64,000 bases of DNA, taken from the NCBI GenBank assembly GCA_965226945.1, contig OZ245717.1, positions 1 to 64,000 of the forward strand, in the 5' to 3' direction. Origin of the DNA: SYLG01 sp965226945 (GTDB taxonomy: Bacteria; Planctomycetota; Planctomycetia; Gemmatales; Gemmataceae). A program made the position numbers and the translations under genes. Positions 54,122 through 63,525 of this stretch are shown here, piece after piece. Below the pieces are notes generated by a model, which worked only from the letters and a program-made list of their open reading frames with translations, did not search any database and was not told the DNA's origin. Each line of letters begins with the position of its first letter. Position 1 is the first letter of the stretch.

Positions 54122-54334
54122 TTATCCTTTGGCAGGTTCACTTGCGCCTGGTTCGGCCGAGCACAGTTCGGGCTCGCGAGCGCAGGCCGACTTCTGACAA
54201 GGGTGGCCATCGGCTCCGCACGATTCATCACCGCAGCCGCCTTCGGTCTGCATTTTGATGATCAATCGAATCAACTCTTTCTTGGCCCGCTTCATCTTTT
54301 GCTTGCGGATGTAACCGGGACGGTTCCAACCCAT
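54122..54334 (-). CDS. Small basic/Cys-rich protein
   Basis: About 70 residues: a basic N-terminal half (GWNRPGYIRKQKMKRAKKEL) and a C-terminal half with five cysteines (CGDESCGAD, CQKSACAREPELC). The ATG at 54334 is fixed by GGAGG seven bases upstream, good evidence that it is translated. It may be a metal-binding protein. No family recognised. Confidence 0.55.
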   Translation of the reverse strand: MGWNRPGYIRKQKMKRAKKELIRLIIKMQTEGGCGDESCGADGHPCQKSACAREPELCSAEPGASEPAKG

Positions 54335-54549
54335 ATTCTTGACCTCCAAAAACACCAATTTACCGACAAATCAGGCTGGGGCCAATGGGATTTCCATGAG
54401 TTATTGCCAACAACCGGCCGTGCAATCGGGTTTTTAGGATGAGAGAAGGGATCTTGCGGTGGGAAACGGCGTAACAGTTTGAAGTTTCACTTGATCCGGT
54501 ATCCGCAACCCCCCAAGATAAAGAATATTCCTCATCGGGAAACCCTATT

Positions 54550-56643
54550 ATGTTCCGAAATCATTGTCTTGCAGTAGCAATACTTGCGCTGGTGGGGCTG
54601 CTCCCATCCGTGACGCGAGCCGAGTTTTATTTGATCATCATGGATCTGGCCAAGTCGCCGGTACTCGATCCGCCGCGAACGGGCGGCGGATTGGGAGGCC
54701 CTGGCGGCCCCGGGGGCATCGGCGGCGGTCCCATGGGAATGGGCGGCCGGCCTGGCGGAATGATGGGTGGATTTCCAGGCGGTTTTCCTGGCGGCGCCAG
54801 CGAGCAGGCCTCGCCGACGCATGTCCCCAATCTGATTTACGCGATCGTGCCGCTCGACGACACCAAATGGTCCGGAGGCGACACTGCGGCCAACAAGACG
54901 CGAGCCTTCCAAATCAAGCTGGAAAAAGGGATCCCGGTCATGGCCGGGCATCAATTTGGCGGGGCGACTTTTCTCGTCAACATCCCAACCAGCAATGTCA
55001 CCGTTACGCCCTTATCGACCGGCATCAAAGACAAGAAGATGCGTCTGGCGGGCCAGTCGCTTTTGATGCTGCGAGATCGCTACAACTCCTACTCCTCACA
55101 GGTGAAAGGTGCGACGACCGCCAAAGGGACCCTCGAAATCGCCATCTGGGCCCTCGAACATGGCATGATGAAAGATTTCGAAGAAACCATGGCCCGGATA
55201 CCGACCCGGGAAGACTTCAAAACCGACACCAAAACCGCGGCGATCTATAACTTGTACGCGAAAACGCGAGAGAAGATTGAAAATCGCGACACGCGCCCAC
55301 CCGCCGAAAACTTGCTGGCCAAGCTGGGCCTCGACGGTCGATTCAACCTCGACGGCACGGACGACAAAAAAAGCCACTACGTTGTCATCTCCCAGGGCAG
55401 CCTGGACGATTTGAAAGGACGCTTGAAGGTCCTGGAATACCAATATCGTGCCTTTTTCTATGGTTTTGCCATCAAGGGCATCGAATTGACCGTACCTGAA
55501 GAAAAGTTGGTCGTCTATTTCCCGAAAGACGACCACAAAGACTTCAAGCAAATGATTTCGACCTATGGCCAAGTCGCGGAAAATGCGTCGGGCTTCCTGA
55601 TCAGGGGAAGCAACATTATGGTGCTTTCTCCCAATCGCGAAGACGAGAATTTCCAGGCCCTTAATAAGGTGTTAAAGCCCTACTACGACCGGGGTTACAA
55701 GGCGGATGGGTTGTTGACCTGGAAACCGCCTGCTCCTGGTCAGCCCAACCCAAGCGCATCGCAATTGCCGATTCCCACGGGCAACGGCGGCAAAAATGAG
55801 CAGATGTATGTGCAGATGCTCAATCTGCTGCGCAAAACCCTTTTGCACGAAGCGGAACTCAATGCCATCAGCCTGAACGCCCCAAGGCAGCTTGCCGTGG
55901 CCAGCGGATTGATCGCCGAAGGGGTCACCGCGCCCGCCTGGGTGGAAAATGGCATGGCTCATTATTTCGAAACGCCGCTCGGCACTCCCTGGACAACCAC
56001 GGGTGGCCCACATTCGAAGCTCGTACCTTCCATGGGGCGGTTGCGCAAGGGGCCGCTCGCCTCGGGCGAAACCAATCCTGCGCCGATTTTGGCCAAAGTG
56101 ATCACCGATACCTATTTCCGCGACGCGGCTCGGAGCAAGGCGGATAAAGCAGCCCAAACGATTGCCGATGCCACATCCTGGTCGCTTTTCCACTTCCTGG
56201 TAAACAATCGCCCCAAGGAACTGCAAACTTATCTCGGATTGCTTTCCAGCCTTCCCACCGGCGTCGAACCTTCCCCGGAAGTCCTCAGCGACCTGTTTTT
56301 ACAAGCGTTCCGAACCGACTCGGCAACGCCGCCCCAGAAGGTGATTGGCGATCTGGCCCGCTCCTGGTGGCTTTCCAACCATTATCAAGTCGATGCCTCC
56401 GAAAATATCGTTGCCGGCCTTCGAGGCTTGCAGAAGGAATTCGGTATCGAAGAGGCCTCGACGTCTCCGATCTCCTTGCACGCGCTCTTTTCTGGTTTGA
56501 ATGTATTGACCGGAGTGAACCAGCCCGCCAATCCCAACCAGCCGGGTCAGTTCCCTGGAATGGCGCCGGGTGGCGGTTTCCCCGGAATCGGTCCCGGCGG
56601 AGCAGGAGGCGGCGGCGTGCCGGCGGGCGGTCCGGCTAAGTAA
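54550..56643 (+). CDS. DUF1570-type secreted protein with Gly-rich regions and degenerate HEXXH
   Basis: 697 residues. A signal peptide (about 1-24) precedes a Gly/Met/Pro-rich stretch (about 45-92), and the C-terminus is also Gly/Pro-rich. In the middle, VLEYQYRAFFYGFAIKG and LLRKTLLHEAELNAISLN followed by APAWVENGMAHYFETPLG match the pattern of planctomycete DUF1570 proteins. In those proteins HEAxHQ and a GxAxYFE segment form a gluzincin-like site. Here the second His of HEXXH is replaced (HEAEL), so zinc binding is doubtful and the protein may be a pseudo-peptidase. A strong terminator follows. Confidence 0.75.
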   Translation: MFRNHCLAVAILALVGLLPSVTRAEFYLIIMDLAKSPVLDPPRTGGGLGGPGGPGGIGGGPMGMGGRPGGMMGGFPGGFPGGASEQASPTHVPNLIYAIVPLDDTKWSGGDTAANKTRAFQIKLEKGIPVMAGHQFGGATFLVNIPTSNVTVTPLSTGIKDKKMRLAGQSLLMLRDRYNSYSSQVKGATTAKGTLEIAIWALEHGMMKDFEETMARIPTREDFKTDTKTAAIYNLYAKTREKIENRDTRPPAENLLAKLGLDGRFNLDGTDDKKSHYVVISQGSLDDLKGRLKVLEYQYRAFFYGFAIKGIELTVPEEKLVVYFPKDDHKDFKQMISTYGQVAENASGFLIRGSNIMVLSPNREDENFQALNKVLKPYYDRGYKADGLLTWKPPAPGQPNPSASQLPIPTGNGGKNEQMYVQMLNLLRKTLLHEAELNAISLNAPRQLAVASGLIAEGVTAPAWVENGMAHYFETPLGTPWTTTGGPHSKLVPSMGRLRKGPLASGETNPAPILAKVITDTYFRDAARSKADKAAQTIADATSWSLFHFLVNNRPKELQTYLGLLSSLPTGVEPSPEVLSDLFLQAFRTDSATPPQKVIGDLARSWWLSNHYQVDASENIVAGLRGLQKEFGIEEASTSPISLHALFSGLNVLTGVNQPANPNQPGQFPGMAPGGGFPGIGPGGAGGGGVPAGGPAK

Positions 56644-56691
56644 AAGCGAAACAAGGGGGGCCGTGCCCTCGCGCTATTCCACAGCAAATAT

Positions 56692-56724
56692 GGGCTGCGG
56701 CAGTTCACCTGCCGCAGCCCTTTT
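56692..56724. terminator. Intrinsic terminator between the DUF1570 gene and lgt
   Basis: Perfect 12-bp stem GGGCTGCGGCAG / CTGCCGCAGCCC (56692-56703 and 56709-56720), loop TTCAC, followed by TTTT on the plus strand. It lies 48 bp after the DUF1570 stop codon and downstream of the convergent lgt. Confidence 0.85.
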
Positions 56725-56754
56725 CCATGACCTCGATCGTGGACCAGACCCTTT

Positions 56755-57876
56755 TCAAGCGCGAAGGGCCGTTTCCGCGGATGGCGCCACTTCTGTTTTC
56801 CGTAGCGAGAAATAGACGAATAGAGCGAGCCCCGCGGCAAACAGCAACAGACTGGTATTTCTTTCCAGACCGACCGGGCGAGGATCGTTGCGCAAGAGTT
56901 CATTGAGTCCGCGGTGAAGCGCATAACCCATCATAAAAAAGGTGATCGTTTGCCCAGGCTTGGTTAGGCAATAGCCCTCTCCCGCCAGGAGCAAGGCCAC
57001 CAAAAGCAGCATGCTGATCGTTTCGTAGGTTTGCGCCGGCAACAGACCGATGGTGCGCGGCACAAAGCGCAAATCCCTGGTGGTCGCATCGCCTTTTCGG
57101 ACAGACATGGCGACTTCGTTCAACCCTTCCGGCCAGCTTTCTCGCAGCAGTTCCTCGACATCGCGGATCGATTCCACTTCGGTCGCGCCAAACCTGGCAA
57201 TGATGTCTCCTGGTGCCAGCCCCGCTTCCTCGGCCGCCGATCCTCGGTCGACCTTGCCGACCACGGCCGGGGCATCGAGGATATCGGCGCCCCAGGAAAA
57301 CCCAAGAGCGTTCTGAACTTCTTCGAGGGTCAGCTCGATGCGAGGCGGCGAGGGATAAGGGAAATGAATGCCGACACAGGGGCACTCGGGAGTGGCCGCC
57401 ATGCCGAAACAGCATCCATTGAGGAGGCAACCAATGCGACCCAGGGCAATTCCCAGAGCCAGGGGCGGGGCGACCACATCGGCCAGGACCAACGGGCTGA
57501 TTTTCTTCGGTCTGCAGATGAAATACCAGAAGACCAGGTAGGCTAAAAAACCTCCCCCGAGGGCCCCATAGAGGATAATTCCGCCCCGCCAAATCTGGAA
57601 GAATTCGATCACGTACTGAACCAGTGTCCGGCCCGGATCCTTGGCCGACAATTCGTAAAGGAAGAGCAACCGTGCGCCGACGATGCCTCCGACGAACAGA
57701 AAGATGGTCAAATCGGAAACGACATCCGGCGCAATGCCCCGGGCCTGGGCCCGGCGACTGGCCAGCCACGACGCCGAAAGAAAGGCGAAAAACAGCATCA
57801 GGCCAAAGCCATAGAGGGGGATCCCATTGGGAAACGCGTCCCATGGAATCGGGATTCTCCAGATGACTTGCTGCAT
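56755..57876 (-). CDS. lgt: Prolipoprotein diacylglyceryl transferase with inserted PDZ domain
   Basis: 373 residues; transfers diacylglycerol to the lipobox Cys of prelipoproteins. Membrane segments surround IPLYGFGLMLFFAF (Tyr22) and RGGIILYGALGGG. The Lgt signature is at 146-158, GRIGCLLNGCCFG, in which the Asn of the usual GRIGN is Cys. Between this signature and LLPAQTYETISML, the normal next block, a PDZ domain of about 70 residues is inserted (about 203-272; VGKVDRGSAAEEAGLAPGD). It would lie on the outer face. The ATG at 57876 has AAAGGA seven bases upstream. It is preceded by a tandem-repeat tract and three SPFH genes. Confidence 0.9.
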   Translation of the reverse strand: MQQVIWRIPIPWDAFPNGIPLYGFGLMLFFAFLSASWLASRRAQARGIAPDVVSDLTIFLFVGGIVGARLLFLYELSAKDPGRTLVQYVIEFFQIWRGGIILYGALGGGFLAYLVFWYFICRPKKISPLVLADVVAPPLALGIALGRIGCLLNGCCFGMAATPECPCVGIHFPYPSPPRIELTLEEVQNALGFSWGADILDAPAVVGKVDRGSAAEEAGLAPGDIIARFGATEVESIRDVEELLRESWPEGLNEVAMSVRKGDATTRDLRFVPRTIGLLPAQTYETISMLLLVALLLAGEGYCLTKPGQTITFFMMGYALHRGLNELLRNDPRPVGLERNTSLLLFAAGLALFVYFSLRKTEVAPSAETALRA

Positions 57877-57921
57877 GTCGAATTCCTTTCAAGCCAAATT
57901 GCCCCGAGGCACCCCAGGCCA

Positions 57922-58048
57922 GTTTCCGCAGGGGGCCTCTCAGGTCCTATTGCGCAGGGGGCCTCTCAGGTCCTATGGCGCAGGGACCTCTCAGGTCCCA
58001 TTGCGCAGAGGCGCCGCAGGCCGGTTTGCGCGGGGTCATCTCAAGGTT
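57922..58048. repeat. About five degenerate tandem copies of a 24-26-bp repeat
   Basis: Units begin near 57922, 57948, 57974, 57999 and 58023. The best pair differs only at the start (TATTGCGCAGGGGGCCTCTC then AGGTCC). Later copies decay. The array fills the gap between the third SPFH gene and lgt and covers the stop codon of the former (58041), so the last copy is partly coding. Possible roles are mRNA structure between cistrons or neutral slippage. Confidence 0.8.
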
Positions 58049-58994
58049 GATTGCGAGTGGGCATCAGAGGCGCAATCGACAATTCGGCATTCTCCCCCAG
58101 AAGTCCTTGATCGAGAAAGCCCAACCTGCCCTGTTCCTTGAGCCGGGTCAAGATCTTCCCCGTTTCCTCTTCCCAGATTTGGCGCATCACACCGGCGCGA
58201 TCGGCGTTCTCGCGCAAGATCGCCAGGCGCAAGACAAACCGTTCCGCGTCTTTTTGCGCCAATTGTACAATCGCGGTCGCATCGGCCTTTGCCAGCCCAA
58301 CCGTCCGGTACGCTTCCGACTGGGAATTTTGCCCCTGGACCTGGGCGTCCTGTTGGGCTCGCGTGATCAACGTGTAGCGCGCCGATTCACTGCGCGAGAC
58401 CAAATCGAACGAGGGCTGCACCTCACGCGGCGGCGCGACCTGGGCTCCCGTCACTTCGACCAACACGATACCCAGTCTTTTTTCCATGCCTGAGGCAACC
58501 AACCCCGCCCCGAGGTCGCGGGCCATGGTGAGTCTTCCTTCCAGGAGCAGCAAATCGACAGGCTTGGAAGCCGACCAAAGCGTCAATAGCGATTCGGCCT
58601 CTCCTTTGAGAATGCGGTCGCGGCCCGACGACTCGAGGTGGTAATCCCAGATCGCCTCGGGATTGGGCCGATATTTGAGAGCAAAGCGCGCCACGATGAG
58701 GTTTTGATCGCCCGTGATCAAACGCCCCGTCTGGCTGGCATCGTTCTCATCTTCGGCGACCATTCCCACGTCGATCGTGTGCAACGAATCGACGCGTACG
58801 CGCGTCAGCCTGTCGATGCCAAGGGGAATTCCCCAGTGCAGACCTGGCTCCAGCGTGCCGGCCAGGGGCCTGCCTAAGCGCAGGACCAGCCCTCGTTCTC
58901 CCTGGTTAATCTGGAAGAAACCAAGAAAGAAAACGACCAGGGCGAAGCCGAGCGCGGCGAATCCCAGCCGGCGAAATAAGAGGAGGCCATTCAT
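58041..58994 (-). CDS. SPFH/Band 7 domain protein (HflK/C-like)
   Basis: 317 residues. One N-terminal membrane helix (about 10-28, LGFAALGFALVVFFLGFF) is followed by an SPFH domain: NQGERGLVLRLGRPLAGTLE, PGLHWGIPLG and GRLITGDQNLIVARFALKYR. A helical tail follows, with AKADATAIVQLAQKDAERF. The layout is that of HflK/HflC, which form a ring around the FtsH protease. Its ATG overlaps the stop of the preceding SPFH gene in ATGA, so the two are translationally coupled. The third of three consecutive SPFH genes. Confidence 0.87.
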   Translation of the reverse strand: MNGLLLFRRLGFAALGFALVVFFLGFFQINQGERGLVLRLGRPLAGTLEPGLHWGIPLGIDRLTRVRVDSLHTIDVGMVAEDENDASQTGRLITGDQNLIVARFALKYRPNPEAIWDYHLESSGRDRILKGEAESLLTLWSASKPVDLLLLEGRLTMARDLGAGLVASGMEKRLGIVLVEVTGAQVAPPREVQPSFDLVSRSESARYTLITRAQQDAQVQGQNSQSEAYRTVGLAKADATAIVQLAQKDAERFVLRLAILRENADRAGVMRQIWEEETGKILTRLKEQGRLGFLDQGLLGENAELSIAPLMPTRNQP

Positions 58995-60046
58995 GGAGTC
59001 CGCCCGCCCGAGCCAGGAGAAGGATTTCCCATCGGACTTATGGGGGGATTGTTGGTTCCTGGAGAAGACATCGGGGATGACCCCGTTGCCGGCCCACTGG
59101 GTACGGATTTGGGGGAAACGCCGGGAGGTGTCAACAAAAGATCGAAAATCTCTCTTTTTGTCGAAAGGAACAAGGTCGTTTTGTTCTCCCCCAGGATCTT
59201 GCCGTATTCTTCGAGTTTGCGCAGGAAGGAATAGAAGACCGGATCCTCGCGGAACGCCTTGTTGCGAATCTTGTCTCCTTCGGCCTCGGCCTCGGCCTTG
59301 ATCTTGAGCGCTCCCGCCTCGGCGGTCGAGCGAATTTCCGAGGCATTTTTCTCTCCGTCGCTACGGATTTTCGCCGCTTCCTGCTCGCCGGCGCTCAGGT
59401 ATTCCGCCGCCTTTTTCTCCCGTTCGCTGATGATCCGGTCGTAAATGGCCTGCCTCACGGCGGAGGGATAACCCACGCGCCGGATCTGGAAATTCACCAC
59501 TTCGATCCCGAAATCTTCCTTGAAGGCGGCGAGCGCCTCCATGATTTTCTTGCGAATCATCGCGCGCATTTGCGGCACCCTTTGCGGGCTTTCATGGTCG
59601 AGCAGGTCCTTAAGTTCCATGCCTCCCACCGCCGAACCCAGTTCGGAAGAAATCTTTTGTCCCAAAAGCGCGTTCGCCTCTTCGAATAACCCAACACGCC
59701 GGGCAAACCGGTCGGCCGAAGCGGTGTCGGGAATGCGCCACGACACGACGGCATCGATCGTCAGCGTGCGATCGATCGTCTTTTTCTGCGGATCGCGAGT
59801 CAAGAGTTCCGCCGGCGGCATCTCGAGCGGAATCAATTTCCTCGTGATCGAGCGGGTCGTTTCGATCGGCCAGGGCCACTTGAAATGCAGCCCGGCTTCG
59901 TCGGAGCGGGCGCCATCAAACAACCGGTCGTGCCGGCCAAAACGGCTCACAATCACAAAGTCGGTGAAGTCGACCGTGAAGAGCGACGAGATGCCGACCA
60001 CCACGGCCAAACCGAGCACGATCAAAGCCAGCAAACCTCGGATCAT
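58991..60046 (-). CDS. hflC: HflC-like SPFH protein
   Basis: 351 residues. An N-terminal membrane helix (about 3-24) precedes the SPFH domain with DFVIVSRFGRHDRL and GLHFKWPWPIETTRSI. RIISEREKKAAEYLSAGEQE and AEAEGDKIRNKAF form the long helix, and DPVFYSFLRKLEEYGKIL is the HflC C-terminal block. The last 45 residues are Pro/Gly/Ser-rich. The ATG has AAGGAAA upstream. It sits 48 bp behind the P-type ATPase/HflK fusion and 4 bp over the third SPFH gene, so the three are one operon. It probably builds a membrane scaffold controlling FtsH or a similar protease. Confidence 0.9.
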   Translation of the reverse strand: MIRGLLALIVLGLAVVVGISSLFTVDFTDFVIVSRFGRHDRLFDGARSDEAGLHFKWPWPIETTRSITRKLIPLEMPPAELLTRDPQKKTIDRTLTIDAVVSWRIPDTASADRFARRVGLFEEANALLGQKISSELGSAVGGMELKDLLDHESPQRVPQMRAMIRKKIMEALAAFKEDFGIEVVNFQIRRVGYPSAVRQAIYDRIISEREKKAAEYLSAGEQEAAKIRSDGEKNASEIRSTAEAGALKIKAEAEAEGDKIRNKAFREDPVFYSFLRKLEEYGKILGENKTTLFLSTKREIFDLLLTPPGVSPKSVPSGPATGSSPMSSPGTNNPPISPMGNPSPGSGGRTP

Positions 60047-60094
60047 GTCGTTTCCTTGGAAAAATGGACGCGATTGCCATCCGCCCTGACGAGC

Positions 60095-63000
60095 CTAGGG
60101 TTCATTGCGCAATCCTCCCGGAGCCGACCCCATCGGTGCGCCGGAAGGCGCGCCGGCAGAGGCCGAAGGTGGTCTGGGAAAATCGGGAGGGACAAACCAG
60201 AGCAGGGAACGGACCGGATCTTTCCAGGTATCGACGAGCACCTTTTCGCGACCAGCCAGCGCCGTTCCCACCGTGTCCCAGAAAAGCCGGAAATCGACCA
60301 GCGCCTCATAACCCTTTCTTGAGGCAAGGCGCGCGAGAAAGCCATCCGCCTTGGCTTGGGCCAGTTTGATGCGGCTGTCCCGCTCGGCCTCGCTCATCTT
60401 GGTCAACCGATCGGCGCGGGCATGCTCTTCGGACATTCTCCTGAGTACCAAAGCCTCTGCTTCGCGCACTCTTTTTTGGCCATTTTCCATGGCCTTGGCG
60501 ACCGCGTGATAGGAATTCACCACTTCGCGAGGCGGGTGCAAATCGTGCACCGCCACATCCTCGATCGTGAGCCCCGTCGGAAAATCGGCCTGGGCGCGCA
60601 GACGCCTTTCCAGGTGCTCTCGCAGTTGCGAGGCCAGGCCGGCGCGAGCGGTACCCAGCAGGGAATCGGCTCCGGTACTTGCAAGCGTCTCGCGCAAGAT
60701 CGATTCGGTGTGCGAGCGGATTTGCACCTCGGTGCCGGCGGCTAGCAGTTCGGCCTCGACCGGCTGCGCGTAACGGTACCGCACGGTGAGAAACACTTCC
60801 ACCAGGTTGCCGTCTCCTGTCACCACCAGCGATTCTTCCGGGTAGCGCAAAATCCCATCTTGCAAGTGAGAGCTCGTCCATTCTCCGATCTTGCCGCTAT
60901 CCGGAGTTGCCGCGGGGTCGCTGCGGCCACCCGGGTTGCGCGAGCGAAACCCCAGCTCGACAAAACGCGCCAGATCGATTTGCGAAACATGCACCTGTTC
61001 GATCGGATAGGGCCAGCGCAAGTGAATCCCCGGTTCAAGCGTCCCGTCCAAAAGACGCCCAAAGCGGCGCACCAGACCCGATTCGCCCGACTTGATGAAA
61101 CGAACACCGGACAATCCCCAGTAAAGCGCCGCCAAGCTAGCCAACCCCAGGACGATTTTGCGAAAATGATGCTCGATATCGTGCAGCCATTCGTCCAAAT
61201 CGAAATAGCGGTCCCAGCCACGCACGCTCGGGCTCATGGCGCTAAAAAAGCTCTCGGCACGGCTCGTTTTTTCAAACCACAAAAGCCTCATCGCATTGAC
61301 AAGAACCGCGATCGACGCGATCTGATGATAGATCACCGCCGCGATCGGCGATTGCGATTCCCAGTTCGCCGGCACCAGCCAGGGCCAAAGCCACGAGGTC
61401 AAAAGAATGCCGAGGATATTCAGGCCAAACGCATAGTAGAGAATGTTTTGCTGAATGATTTCGACCGTCTTGCGGCCAAGGCGAATGAGAAAAGGCAGGT
61501 GGCAAAGCGGTTCGCCCAAAATGACCAGGTCGCTGACCTCCGCCGCGATGTCGGCTCCGTCGCGGCCGACGGCAATCGCCGCATCGGCGCTTGCCAGCGC
61601 CACGGCATCGTTGACCCCATCTCCGATAAAACCGATCTTTAATCCTGATTTTTGGAGTTCGCGAATCTTCTCCGCTTTTTCCTGCGGCAGCAATCCGGAA
61701 TAGACATCGGAAATCCCGATGGCATTTGCGACAACCCGGGCGCTCTTCTCGTTGTCGCCGGTCAATATCAGAAGCGGCGACAAATCAAGCGCCCGCAACG
61801 GACCCACCATGGCCGCCGCATCGGCCCGGATCTCATCGGCCGCCAAAATCATACCGGCGAAACGGCCGCCTCGTGCCACGGCAACCGCGCTGGCTCCCGT
61901 GGTTCCCAGAAGTTCGAGGGCCCAGGCCTCCTGATCCGGCTCCATTTGCCGCGCTTCTTTTAGAAACCGCAGGCTGCCGACCAGGATCTGAGCTTCGCCT
62001 TGGCCTGAGCGCACGCCGCGGCCGGGAACCTCTTCGATATCGGGAACGGGCGGCGCTTGCAGTCCCCGCTTTGCGAGCTCACGCAAGATGGAGCGCGCCA
62101 CGGGGTGGTCGCTGCCCGATTCGACCGAACCGGCCAACTGAAGGAGTTCGTCGGGGGTCAAAGCTCCTTGCCAGGAGACCGCTTCCAAAAAACCAAGCCG
62201 GCCCTGGGTCAGCGTGCCGGTCTTGTCAAAGGCGAAGGCTTGAACCGAAGCCAGTCGCTCAAGCGCCGCGCCTCCCTTGATGAGCACACCCGTCCCGGCC
62301 AATCGGCCCATGGCGGCAATGACCGCCGCCGGGGTCGCCAATATTAAGGCGCAAGGACAGGTGACCACGAGCACGCCAAGCGCCGGATAGGCGGCACGGC
62401 GCAAAAGATCGGCAAAGGGGGGGCGCAAGCCGCCCAGATCGCGGGTGAAAATCCAGTGATAACCGAGGCCAACAAGAAGGGTGCCCAAAGCCAGCGCCAG
62501 CACGATCGGCAAAAACCAGCGGGCGTAACGGTCGGCGGTCGTCTCAAGCGTCGCCTTGCTCTTGAGCGCCTGGGCGGTCCACTCCCCGATTTTGCCGGCG
62601 ATCGTGTGTTCCGCGACACGAACCGCCTCCATGACGATGCGCGCTTGCAAGTTGACATAGCCTGCAAGGATCTCATCGCCGGGGCCTTTTTCGACCGGGT
62701 TGCCTTCTCCGGTCAACGCCGAAGTGTCGAACAGCCCGGATCCTTCGCGAATGATTCCATCGACGGGGACTCGGGCGCCGGGTTTGACGCCGATCCGGTC
62801 CCCCACGCGTACCTCGGTGGTCTGAATGCGTTCCGATTCCCCGCCAGGAAGTACGCGCCAGCACTTGTCGGGACAAAGTTCAAATAAACCAGCAAGCTCC
62901 TTCTTGGTTCGCTCGAAGGTCCACCATTCCAGGCATTCGCCCAGGAGGCCGACCAGGATCACTTCCGCGGCCACAAGATGTTCGCGTAGAAAGATCGCCG

Positions 63001-63355
63001 CCAGGGCCGCAATGGCAATGGCCAAATCGGCGCCCGGCCGGCCCTGTGTCAATGAATCCAGTGCCGAATAGAGCGCCCGGGCTCCGCCAATAACCGCGGC
63101 AATGAGGGCGAAGCGCAACCCCCAAACCTCGCCGGGAAACCACTCCGGTTTTCCCCCAAGATAGGTCAACCACAAGGGGGGGAAAAAGCGAAACAGATCG
63201 AGCGCAATGAGAATGGCAACGACAGAGGTCAAAAAATAAAGGGTCCGGGGGCTTTCGGCCTCCAAACAACCGTCAGCCTGGCGAATTTCCCGATGCATGG
63301 ATCCACGTAAAAAGCGAGCGGGGCGAAACTGGATACCACGCGCATCCAGAACCAT
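60095..63355 (-). CDS. Heavy-metal P1B-type ATPase fused to a C-terminal HflK-like SPFH domain
   Basis: 1086 residues. Residues about 1-690 form a complete P1B ATPase. LSALTGEGNPVEKGPGD-like actuator sequence (FDTSALTGEGNPVEK), the transport motif VVTCPCALILATP near 330, the phosphorylation site FAFDKTGTLTQG near 378, SGSDHPVARSI with the HP motif, LTGDNEKSARVV, and IGDGVNDAVALASADAAIA near 575 are all intact. There is no N-terminal metal-binding CxxC domain. From about 740 a new membrane helix and an SPFH domain follow: GESGLVRRFGRLLDGTLEPG, HLRWPYPIEQV, VHDLHPPREVVNSYHAV. It is the first gene of an operon with two more SPFH proteins. ATG at 63355 or 63298; neither has a clear ribosome site. 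Confidence 0.9.
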   Translation of the reverse strand: MVLDARGIQFRPARFLRGSMHREIRQADGCLEAESPRTLYFLTSVVAILIALDLFRFFPPLWLTYLGGKPEWFPGEVWGLRFALIAAVIGGARALYSALDSLTQGRPGADLAIAIAALAAIFLREHLVAAEVILVGLLGECLEWWTFERTKKELAGLFELCPDKCWRVLPGGESERIQTTEVRVGDRIGVKPGARVPVDGIIREGSGLFDTSALTGEGNPVEKGPGDEILAGYVNLQARIVMEAVRVAEHTIAGKIGEWTAQALKSKATLETTADRYARWFLPIVLALALGTLLVGLGYHWIFTRDLGGLRPPFADLLRRAAYPALGVLVVTCPCALILATPAAVIAAMGRLAGTGVLIKGGAALERLASVQAFAFDKTGTLTQGRLGFLEAVSWQGALTPDELLQLAGSVESGSDHPVARSILRELAKRGLQAPPVPDIEEVPGRGVRSGQGEAQILVGSLRFLKEARQMEPDQEAWALELLGTTGASAVAVARGGRFAGMILAADEIRADAAAMVGPLRALDLSPLLILTGDNEKSARVVANAIGISDVYSGLLPQEKAEKIRELQKSGLKIGFIGDGVNDAVALASADAAIAVGRDGADIAAEVSDLVILGEPLCHLPFLIRLGRKTVEIIQQNILYYAFGLNILGILLTSWLWPWLVPANWESQSPIAAVIYHQIASIAVLVNAMRLLWFEKTSRAESFFSAMSPSVRGWDRYFDLDEWLHDIEHHFRKIVLGLASLAALYWGLSGVRFIKSGESGLVRRFGRLLDGTLEPGIHLRWPYPIEQVHVSQIDLARFVELGFRSRNPGGRSDPAATPDSGKIGEWTSSHLQDGILRYPEESLVVTGDGNLVEVFLTVRYRYAQPVEAELLAAGTEVQIRSHTESILRETLASTGADSLLGTARAGLASQLREHLERRLRAQADFPTGLTIEDVAVHDLHPPREVVNSYHAVAKAMENGQKRVREAEALVLRRMSEEHARADRLTKMSEAERDSRIKLAQAKADGFLARLASRKGYEALVDFRLFWDTVGTALAGREKVLVDTWKDPVRSLLWFVPPDFPRPPSASAGAPSGAPMGSAPGGLRNEP

Positions 63356-63525
63356 CCATAGGGGCCGGGCAAATCGGCGGGAGAAAGGATCTCCCGGCCC
63401 GCTCCCATTGGTTTATTCGATTTTCTCCCCCCTTCCCTTTCTCCCGACTTATCCCCCAAAAATTCAAAGAACATTCAAGAAAAGGCCAGCGTGGTTATTG
63501 ATCAAACCTCTTTCGTCGTTTTAAG

